Of a stretch of DNA of 5,836 nucleotides, positions 1 to 5,836 are shown in pieces. The notes beneath the pieces were generated by a model, which had not been told where the DNA came from, ran no database searches, and saw nothing but the letters and a program-made list of their open reading frames with translations. Both the position numbers and the translations under genes were made by a program. The stretch is from assembly GCA_938048925.1 (NCBI GenBank), contig CALITV010000157.1:1-5836 (forward strand), read 5' to 3'. Position 1 is the stretch's first letter. Each line of letters opens with the position of its first letter. This DNA comes from an uncultured bacterium (GTDB lineage: Bacteria; UBP6; UBA1177; JAKLFG01).

Positions 1-338
1 TTCGGCTTCTTGAGATACTGGCGAAACGCGACGATCTCGATGTGCGGCGTCTGCTCGACGGCATCCCGCGGATGGTGAGTACGCCGGAGATCCGTTTCGA
101 GGTCGAGGAAGAAAAGAAATTCCCTTCGGTGGCGCGGACGGTGGCCTATTTCAAAGAGCAGGGCTACGATGTCAACGACATAGACGGCGCCCGCATCACC
201 TTCGCCGACGGATGGGGCCTGTTGCGGCCCTCCAACACGCAGAATGTCATCGTGATGCGGTTCGAGGCCGAAAGCGAAAGGCGCCTTGCCGAGATACGGG
301 CGCTCATCGAAGGAAAGGTGCGTGAATACTTGAAGTAG
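1..338 (+). CDS. Phosphomannomutase/phosphoglucomutase, C-terminal part (5' end outside window)
   Basis: The frame is open from the left edge (first full codon at 3) to TAG at 336-338, giving the last 111 residues. The GTG at 42 is internal: the upstream codons read on without a stop in the same helical style. The segment matches domain 4 of the alpha-D-phosphohexomutase family, which interconverts hexose-6-phosphate and hexose-1-phosphate through a phosphoserine enzyme in the cytoplasm. Visible signatures are STPEI, then DGARI-FADGWGLLR, then RPSNTQ (about visible residues 75-80), the phosphate-binding loop. The S-N-T form of this loop points to the AlgC-like PMM/PGM branch; GlmM typically has S-G-T-E. 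The catalytic serine and metal-binding loops lie outside the window, so mannose versus glucose preference cannot be judged. glgC starts 30 bp downstream on the same strand, which favours at least some phosphoglucomutase role supplying glucose-1-phosphate. The family is certain; the exact substrate is inferred. Confidence 0.92.
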   Translation, partial: RLLEILAKRDDLDVRRLLDGIPRMVSTPEIRFEVEEEKKFPSVARTVAYFKEQGYDVNDIDGARITFADGWGLLRPSNTQNVIVMRFEAESERRLAEIRALIEGKVREYLK

Positions 339-353
339 TGCGTGCGCAACGAC

Positions 354-362
354 GAGGGGGAG
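354..362 (+). promoter_or_regulatory. Ribosome binding site of glgC
   Basis: A purine-rich GAGGGGGAG sits 6 nt before the ATG at 369, in the 30-bp gap after the mutase stop codon. It is a good Shine-Dalgarno match at normal spacing and supports this ATG as the glgC start. The gap shows no clear promoter or terminator, which is consistent with co-transcription with the upstream mutase. Confidence 0.75.
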
Positions 363-368
363 TGAGTT

Positions 369-1607
369 ATGTCGAAAACATTGGTGATGGTTCTTGCAGG
401 TGGGCAGGGGACCCGACTCATGCCGCTCACGATGGAGCGGGCGAAGCCGGCGGTCCCCTTCGGCGGCATCTATCGCATCATAGATTTCGTACTGTCGAAC
501 TTCGTCAACAGCGGTTATATGCAGATAAAAGTGCTTACCCAATTCATGTCGAATTCGCTCAATCAGCATATCGCACGGCACTGGGGCCTTTCGATGCAGT
601 TCAATCAATATGTCGAACCGGTTCCGGCACAGCAGAGAACCGGCGATAACTGGTATCTCGGATCAGCCGACGCGGTGTATCAGAACCTCAACATTCTCCG
701 CGACGAAGCGCCCGAACATGTCTTTGTCTTCAGTGGCGACCACATCTACAAAATGGATGTTACTCAGATGTTCAATTTCCACCTGCAAAAAGATGCCGAT
801 ATGACGATTGCCGCAATACCGGTGCCGATCAAGGAGGCGTCACAGTTCGGTGTCATCGAGGTTGATGCCGATTGGCGGATGATCGGATTCGAGGAGAAAC
901 CGAAGAACCCCAAGAGTATCCCGGGGAATCCCAGCCTTGCGCTGGCGAGCATGGGAAATTACATCTTTCGCACCGATGTGCTCGCTCGGGCGGTGAAGGC
1001 TGATGCCGAAGATAAGGAGAGTGCCCATGATTTCGGCAAGAATGTTATCCCGGCGCTCTATCCGCACAAACGGGTCTATGTGTACGATTATCTCTCCAAC
1101 AAAATCAAACTTCCCGACAGCGATCAGTATGAAAAGCCTTATTGGCGTGATGTCGGTACGCTCTTTAGTTATTGGGAAACCCACATGGAACTGGTTTCGG
1201 TGAGTCCCGCCATCAATCTCTATAACCGTAACTGGCCGATATTCGGATTTCCCGATGTCAACATGCCGCCGGCAAAGTTCGTGTTCGCCGACGAAAAGAA
1301 TAAGCGCGTCGGTCTTGCGACCGACTCGCTCGTATCGGTCGGCTGCATCATCTCGGGTGGCCGGATAGACCGCACCATCTTGTCGCCCGGCGTTCGTATC
1401 AACTCTTACGCGCTCGTCGAGAACAGCGTTATCCTCAACAATTCCAACATCGGTCGCTACTGTCGCATACGCAACACGATTATAGACAAGAATGTCGTCG
1501 TACCTCCGGACACCGAGATCGGCTACGACCTCGAGCAGGACAGAGCGCGCGGTTTCACCGTGAGCGACGAGGGGATCGTGGTGGTGCCGAAAGGGTACGA
1601 GTTCTGA
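369..1607 (+). CDS. glgC: Glucose-1-phosphate adenylyltransferase (ADP-glucose pyrophosphorylase)
   Basis: This complete 412-residue protein makes ADP-glucose and pyrophosphate from ATP and glucose-1-phosphate, the committed step of bacterial glycogen synthesis, in the cytoplasm. The N-terminal nucleotidyltransferase domain shows GGQGTRL (11-17), AKPAVPFGG (25-33), RIIDF (36-40), SADAVYQN (99-106), SGDHIYKMD (122-130, with D124 aligning to catalytic D142 of E. coli), GFEEKP (173-178, with K177 aligning to the glucose-1-phosphate lysine K195), GNYIF (196-200), HDFGKNVIP (220-228) and YWRDVGT (258-264). From about residue 320 the spaced I/V-rich repeats are the left-handed beta-helix. E. coli GlgC is 431 residues, so the length is normal; the N-terminus is shorter. 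By recalled sequence, the PLT-x-x-RAKPAVPFGG and GNYIF patterns resemble actinobacterial GlgC. The lysine that binds fructose-1,6-bisphosphate in E. coli (K39) is Glu here (E23), so allosteric control probably differs. The ATG at 369 has a good ribosome binding site. The upstream mutase gene fits an operon that supplies the substrate. Confidence 0.97.
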   Translation: MSKTLVMVLAGGQGTRLMPLTMERAKPAVPFGGIYRIIDFVLSNFVNSGYMQIKVLTQFMSNSLNQHIARHWGLSMQFNQYVEPVPAQQRTGDNWYLGSADAVYQNLNILRDEAPEHVFVFSGDHIYKMDVTQMFNFHLQKDADMTIAAIPVPIKEASQFGVIEVDADWRMIGFEEKPKNPKSIPGNPSLALASMGNYIFRTDVLARAVKADAEDKESAHDFGKNVIPALYPHKRVYVYDYLSNKIKLPDSDQYEKPYWRDVGTLFSYWETHMELVSVSPAINLYNRNWPIFGFPDVNMPPAKFVFADEKNKRVGLATDSLVSVGCIISGGRIDRTILSPGVRINSYALVENSVILNNSNIGRYCRIRNTIIDKNVVVPPDTEIGYDLEQDRARGFTVSDEGIVVVPKGYEF

Positions 1608-1610
1608 GTG

Positions 1611-1652
1611 CGCGCCGACTGCGGGCGCGGGATCCGTTCTACACGGTTTTTT
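1611..1652 (+). terminator. Possible rho-independent terminator after glgC
   Basis: Four bases after the glgC stop, CGCGCC (1611-1616) can pair with GGCGCG (1624-1629) around a 7-nt loop. A second small hairpin, CCGT (1634-1637) with ACGG (1643-1646) around 5 nt, is followed directly by six T residues (1647-1652) and a further pyrimidine run. The T-run is on the plus strand, so it would serve glgC; read the other way no T-tract follows. The second stem is only 4 bp and the first is 17 nt from the T-run, so neither is a textbook terminator. The T-run also encodes the last lysines of the opposite gene, so it may simply reflect coding. Confidence 0.3.
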
Positions 1653-4600
1653 CTTTCTCGCGGGCGAAACGGTTCACATTTGCGGCGAAGACCTCGATGC
1701 GGGCGATGGTGTTGGGGGGGTAAGGCTGGCCGTCGTTTTCGAGCGCGATGACGGGATAGCCTTTTCGTTTCGCCCACGGGGCATACACTCCCTCGATGAG
1801 GCGTCCCGGCAGACAACCGAACGGTGCGATGATCGCGATGCCGGCATAACCGTCGTGCATACCTTCGGCGGCGACCGCCGGTGAGACGGTTGCCTCGCTT
1901 TCGAGTTCGGGGGAAACGAACTCGCGGGCGCCGAACTCGAGCGCATGATCGAGATCGCTCGGCGCCTCGGGGAACAGCCCAGTCGGGAGCAGGGTGTCGA
2001 GTATTTTGCGTTCGACGCGGCGCATCCACCACTGCTCGATGCCGAGCATGGTGCGGCGGCGCACCCAACCGGGGCGAAGCATTACCGAGATACCCTCGTC
2101 GCGGCGGCGGCGGAAAAGAAGGTATTTCTGGGACCAGTCGGTGTAGTGAATCCACTCGCTGATACCGGTGGCCTTCGGGAAAATATCGTTGGCGATGAGC
2201 AAATCGAATACCTCCTGTGTCGAAAAAGAATCGCGTCGAACATAGATTTCGCCGACGATGAGCACCTTGCGCACCTCGTCCAATGTCCGCCGTTTGGGGA
2301 TAGCCGCGAGCCGGATCGCCGCGTTGGCGAGGGCGCGGTCGAGAATCCGGGTGTTGTGCTGTTCCGCCGCGTGCAGGATCGTTTGCCATACCTCATCGAA
2401 CACTTCGAGCCCCGTGTCTGGGTCGGCGGCAAGCAGGCGGATGCCGGTGCGGATGTCGGTGAAGCAATCGGAGATGACGATTCCGCGCCACATGTCACGC
2501 GCGAAGGTGCGACCGATCTCCCGGTAGGAGTTGTTGCTGTCGCCGGCGACGACAAGAACATTGTCGAATCCGAGATCGGCGAAGAGCCGTTCGTAAAAGA
2601 CATGGTACTGCCCGGTGCGGCAGGGGCCGGTCGTGGAGGGGACATAAATGAGTTTTATTTCGTCGGGATTTCGGGGCGGATGCTGGTGGAGGTATTGGAG
2701 CACCGTGCCGAGCACGAGGAGTGCCGGAATGCACTCCTTGCCCGACGCGACATTGCGCGCCAGTTGCGTCGAGCGGATGTCGGGAACCGGAAGGTGCTCC
2801 GCGCGAATCCCTTGTTTATGCGTCATGGCAACCGTTATTTCGACGGCAAGGTCGCCGAGCGACGGCCAGATGAGAGTGACGCGCGGGTCGTGCAATCCGA
2901 TCGTTTCGCCGCTTCGCTCTTCGACGATGACGAGATCCTCGGCGCGGTGCTCGATGTGGTAGCGCCGCTTCGGTGCCGCGTCGGGGAGATGCGCCGCGTG
3001 ACGACGGTAACTTTCGACGATATCGAGGAATGCCTCGATGCGCGTGTCTATGCCCGCGTCGGCGGTATGGGAGTCTATCTCGAGGATGAGATAGGGTTTG
3101 CGTCCCATCATCCAGCGGAGGTAGTGGAGCATGAAGGAATCGGGGGCGCAGGAGAAATTCGATATCCAGACAAGATAGAGGTTGGGGGTTTCTTTGACAC
3201 GCCGAACCGCCTTCATGTCCTGTTGTCCGTAGTGCCAATACATGTTCGGGAATATGGCGGCATCGGTGTCGTAGATGAGGTCGTAGGGGATCACGGTGAC
3301 GCCGCGCGAGAGGAGTTTGCGGGGAATACCCATGTTCGCGTCGCGCGTGAAGGCGTTGTAGGGGCGGCCGAGGAGTGCGATGTAGAGGCGGTCGGGGTTT
3401 TCTCGTATTTCGGCGACTATTTCTTCGCCCTTGTGCCGGTAGTCGTCGAGGAAACGGCGGTAATGCGCGACGGCGGCGGCGTAGGCACGGGTTCCTTCCC
3501 GGCGTGAAAATCCGAGTTGTTCGGCGACCGTTTCGAAAGCGCCGCGGCTTTTGTCCCAGCCGTCGCGGAAGGAAACAACCGGCTGGAGCACCCGCTGTTC
3601 GTCGAGAGGGAAGGCCTTCCGCGCATAGTAGGGGAGTCCTTGGGTGAGCGGACAGGTGCAGGCCTCGCGCGAGGCGGCGTCGATGATCGGCATGTCGCGA
3701 AAGTGGGGAAGGAAAAGGTAGTCAACTCCCCGTTTGAGGAGGTCGCCGATCGCCCCGTGGGCGATCTCGGCGGGGTAGCAATAGTTGCTTTCCTGTCGCT
3801 GGACCCCTTCGGGAAGGATCGTTTCGGAAAGCACCGTTTTGACGCCAAGGGTGTGGAAGAAGGTGGCGTACAAAGGCCAGTGCGAGTGTATCGAGAAGGC
3901 GACCGGCACCCCGACCACCTTCTCGGTTTTTGATTCGAATGTTGCCGGGTCGGGAGCCCAGACGGAAAAAATCTGCTCGGTCCGCCACGCCACGAAGTCC
4001 CGAATGCCCGCCTCGTCGAACGAGGATCGGCGACGCGCGCCGGTGTATTTTGAACAGCGGCCGCCGAAGGGATACCGTGAGCCACCCGCTTCGAGATTGC
4101 GGATGGGGCAGAGATTCTCGCAGGCGCGACAGATGAATTCGCCGCGGCTTACAATCTCTTTATCGATGAGTGCGTCGAGATCGAAGGATCCGGCGGAAAG
4201 GAGACCCTCGTCATGTTTCAGTTTGGCAAGCCGCGCGACGCCGAAGGCGCCCATGAGTTCCGGATCGGGGGGCACCGCGATCTTTTTGCCGAGTAGTTGT
4301 GCGAAGGCAAGTGGGACGGCGGGGTTCTTCGCAACGCCTCCTTGCAAGGCAATCCGATCGCCGATCGAGCGGTTGCCGACGACACGGTTGAGGTAGTTCG
4401 AAACAATCGAAAATACGAGTCCAGCGACGATATTGCTCCGTTCGGATCCTTGTTGGATTGCCTTGCGGATGTCGCTGTTGATGAAGGCGGAGCAATGTTC
4501 GCCGAATTTGAGCGGCGCTTTCGCCTGCAGGGCGATCGGGCCGATGTCCGCGGCGTGCGCGATGTCGAGATCGCCGGCGCACGATTCTTCGAGAAACGAA

Positions 4601-5836
4601 CCGGTTCCCGCCGAACAGGCCTCGTTCATGGCGTAATCTATGGGGACGCCGTTATTGAGGAGCACATACTTGGCATCCTGTCCACCGATCTCGAATATGG
4701 TGTCAACCTCCGATACGAAATAGGCGGTCCCGACGGCGTGAGCGATGATTTCGTTGTAAACCCCATCGGTGCCGGTAAAGACGCCGAGCAGTTCGCGTGA
4801 GGATCCGGTCGTCGCCGCGAGCAGTATCTTCGGCTTCAGATCGCCGATCTGTGTCCGAATTTCACGGAGCGATTTCTTGAGCGCCCGCACCGGGTCCCCG
4901 TGGGTTCGGCCGTAGTGGGCGGCGACGATTTCCATGGTGTCGCTGTCGAGGAGCACCGCCTTGGTCGTTGTCGAGCCACCATCTATGCCGAGGATATAGG
5001 TGGCGTCGGGGCGTATCGTGCTCCGCCGAGAGGGGTGGTAGACCACCTGATCGGAGGCACTGTCGAGCGGTTGGTAGAACTCGTAATCGGTGCGTGTTCG
5101 CAGCGAAAAGAGTTCCCGTTCTGCGGGCAACGGACGGCCAGAAGCGCGGGCAACGGCGGCGGCGCCGAAGGCCTCGAAGTAGGGGGCTTCCTCGGGAACG
5201 ATGAAGGTGATTGCGGGGTAGCGGTCACGCAAGAAACGCACGAGATGGCGATTTCGGGTGACGCCGCCGATGAGGAGCACCTCCCCATCGCTCACGCGCG
5301 CCTTGAGCAGAAATTCTGCCACCTTATCGGCCATCACCTTCGAGAGTGACAGCGCTATGTCGCCGCGGGTCGCTTCGCCCTTGTTGAGGCGGTGGGTACA
5401 GTCGGACTTCATGAACACCGAACAGCGTGCCGAAAGATTGACGACCTTCGCGTCAGCCACTGCATGGTCGAGGTCTTCGAGTGAGAGCGCCATGCGCCCC
5501 AGTTGCTGTCGGAAGAACTCGCCGGTCCCAGAGGCGCACTTGTTGCCGGCGTAAGAGGTTTGAATGTGCCCCATTTCGTTGAGCAGATAGACGACGAGAT
5601 CCTCGCCGCCCATCGAGACGATGGCGCGCGGGCGTATCCCCATCGCAGCAATACCCGCCTCAATGGCGAGCGGTGCGATGATTTCGGGGAGACGCAGGCG
5701 TTTCCTGCCGGTGCCGCCAGTTGCCACGGCGAGCGGCGGTTTACCGTGGCGGACGCCGATTTGTTCGAAAGCGTCGGCCAGTGCCAGTTCGAGATTCCCC
5801 TCGTGCGGAATTGCCGCGTAACGACGAGCGCCTTCC
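1639..5836 (-). CDS. Giant acyl-CoA dehydratase activase-related fusion protein (two activase domains + DUF2229/COG3580 + COG3581), 5' end outside window
   Basis: The frame is open from the right edge to TAG at 1639-1641, giving 1398 residues. The GTG at 5725-5727 is not the start, because 36 in-frame codons upstream continue the first domain. Only a few dozen N-terminal residues seem missing, including the first phosphate loop. Residues below count from that GTG. Activase domain 1 (to about 197) has GGED (40-43), KCASGTG (C64) and RCSVF (C102). Activase domain 2 (about 243-505) has GIDGGSTTTK (247-256), IGGQDAK (347-353), ACSAGTG (C371), HCSAF (C412) and QGGVAKN (462-468). A cysteine motif follows (C533, C536, C540, C558). 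The DUF2229/COG3580 part (about 608-905) has NYCYP (C650), CTCP (690-693), NFSCAPDSF (C860) and HTADAG (887-892). The COG3581 part (about 948-1355) has KECIPA (C999), GPCRTGQY (C1036), GEIYVR (1159-1164) and FGCLPG (C1305). Known activases hydrolyse ATP to push an electron onto a partner iron-sulfur enzyme; here donor and presumed acceptor are fused. No membrane segments or signal peptide are seen, so it is probably cytoplasmic. The reaction and substrate are unknown. The domain assignment is firm; the physiological role is open. Confidence 0.93.
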   Translation of the reverse strand, partial: EGARRYAAIPHEGNLELALADAFEQIGVRHGKPPLAVATGGTGRKRLRLPEIIAPLAIEAGIAAMGIRPRAIVSMGGEDLVVYLLNEMGHIQTSYAGNKCASGTGEFFRQQLGRMALSLEDLDHAVADAKVVNLSARCSVFMKSDCTHRLNKGEATRGDIALSLSKVMADKVAEFLLKARVSDGEVLLIGGVTRNRHLVRFLRDRYPAITFIVPEEAPYFEAFGAAAVARASGRPLPAERELFSLRTRTDYEFYQPLDSASDQVVYHPSRRSTIRPDATYILGIDGGSTTTKAVLLDSDTMEIVAAHYGRTHGDPVRALKKSLREIRTQIGDLKPKILLAATTGSSRELLGVFTGTDGVYNEIIAHAVGTAYFVSEVDTIFEIGGQDAKYVLLNNGVPIDYAMNEACSAGTGSFLEESCAGDLDIAHAADIGPIALQAKAPLKFGEHCSAFINSDIRKAIQQGSERSNIVAGLVFSIVSNYLNRVVGNRSIGDRIALQGGVAKNPAVPLAFAQLLGKKIAVPPDPELMGAFGVARLAKLKHDEGLLSAGSFDLDALIDKEIVSRGEFICRACENLCPIRNLEAGGSRYPFGGRCSKYTGARRRSSFDEAGIRDFVAWRTEQIFSVWAPDPATFESKTEKVVGVPVAFSIHSHWPLYATFFHTLGVKTVLSETILPEGVQRQESNYCYPAEIAHGAIGDLLKRGVDYLFLPHFRDMPIIDAASREACTCPLTQGLPYYARKAFPLDEQRVLQPVVSFRDGWDKSRGAFETVAEQLGFSRREGTRAYAAAVAHYRRFLDDYRHKGEEIVAEIRENPDRLYIALLGRPYNAFTRDANMGIPRKLLSRGVTVIPYDLIYDTDAAIFPNMYWHYGQQDMKAVRRVKETPNLYLVWISNFSCAPDSFMLHYLRWMMGRKPYLILEIDSHTADAGIDTRIEAFLDIVESYRRHAAHLPDAAPKRRYHIEHRAEDLVIVEERSGETIGLHDPRVTLIWPSLGDLAVEITVAMTHKQGIRAEHLPVPDIRSTQLARNVASGKECIPALLVLGTVLQYLHQHPPRNPDEIKLIYVPSTTGPCRTGQYHVFYERLFADLGFDNVLVVAGDSNNSYREIGRTFARDMWRGIVISDCFTDIRTGIRLLAADPDTGLEVFDEVWQTILHAAEQHNTRILDRALANAAIRLAAIPKRRTLDEVRKVLIVGEIYVRRDSFSTQEVFDLLIANDIFPKATGISEWIHYTDWSQKYLLFRRRRDEGISVMLRPGWVRRRTMLGIEQWWMRRVERKILDTLLPTGLFPEAPSDLDHALEFGAREFVSPELESEATVSPAVAAEGMHDGYAGIAIIAPFGCLPGRLIEGVYAPWAKRKGYPVIALENDGQPYPPNTIARIEVFAANVNRFAREKEKTV

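Noticed and set aside
42..44. GTG as the start of a 98-residue protein
   Set aside because: The frame is open to the left edge, and the product is only the last domain of a phosphohexomutase, so the gene begins outside the window.
338..649. A plus-strand open frame starting with GTG at the mutase stop codon
   Set aside because: It overlaps glgC in another frame and shows no family motif; glgC has a strong ribosome binding site and full conservation.
840..1184. A 114-codon minus-strand open frame inside glgC
   Set aside because: It is antisense to catalytic-domain codons of glgC and has no motif or evident ribosome binding context of its own.
1523..2389. A 288-codon minus-strand open frame overlapping the end of glgC
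   Set aside because: Its translation is Arg/Pro-rich with no recognisable motif, and it runs out of frame through the well-supported COG3581 domain. It is a shadow of GC-rich coding sequence.
1945..3507. A 520-codon open frame on the plus strand opposite the large gene
   Set aside because: It is in exact codon register with the minus-strand gene, so a stop appears only where that gene uses TTA, CTA or TCA, which are rare in GC-rich coding sequence (its stop at 3505-3507 is a Ser TCA of the real gene). Other antisense frames at 3517-3933, 4297-4800 and 4900-5349 are in the same register. The translation resembles no family I know, while the minus frame has domain motifs throughout.
3541..4150. 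The 10-mer GCCGCGGCTT occurring twice (3541 and 4141)
   Set aside because: Both copies are inside coding sequence, encode different local contexts, and flanking bases do not match. Chance is likely in GC-rich DNA.
5725..5727. GTG as the start of the large minus-strand gene
   Set aside because: Thirty-six further in-frame codons without a stop lead to the window edge. Domain 1 would also lack its phosphate-binding N-terminus if it began here.

Overview
The window comes from a GC-rich bacterium. The large minus-strand gene belongs to a family known mainly from anaerobes, since its iron-sulfur chemistry is oxygen-sensitive, so an anaerobic or fermentative host is likely. I cannot name the phylum. 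The glgC product resembles the actinobacterial-type enzymes more than the E. coli type, but that is not enough to place the organism.

Left part (1-1607, + strand): the 3' end of a phosphomannomutase/phosphoglucomutase gene, a 30-bp gap with a strong ribosome binding site, then a complete glgC. The mutase can make glucose-1-phosphate, and GlgC turns glucose-1-phosphate and ATP into ADP-glucose. The pair therefore reads as a small sugar-phosphate/glycogen operon.

Middle (1608-1638): a 31-bp convergent junction. A short GC-rich inverted repeat, followed by a small hairpin with a T-run that extends into the end of the opposite gene, may terminate glgC transcription.

Right part (1639-5836, - strand): one very large open gene that runs off the right edge. 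Its visible 1398 residues hold two tandem 2-hydroxyacyl-CoA dehydratase activase (BcrAD/BadFG-type ASKHA ATPase) domains, a four-cysteine motif, a DUF2229/COG3580 domain and a COG3581 domain. This is an ATP-driven electron-transfer module fused to its presumed iron-sulfur acceptor/catalytic partner. Its substrate is unknown, and it is the most interesting object in the window. It is convergent with the sugar genes, so nothing links the two functionally.

There is no evidence of mobile elements, CRISPR, tRNA or rRNA, and no non-coding stretch exceeds 31 bp. Long antisense open frames opposite the large gene are explained by codon bias.
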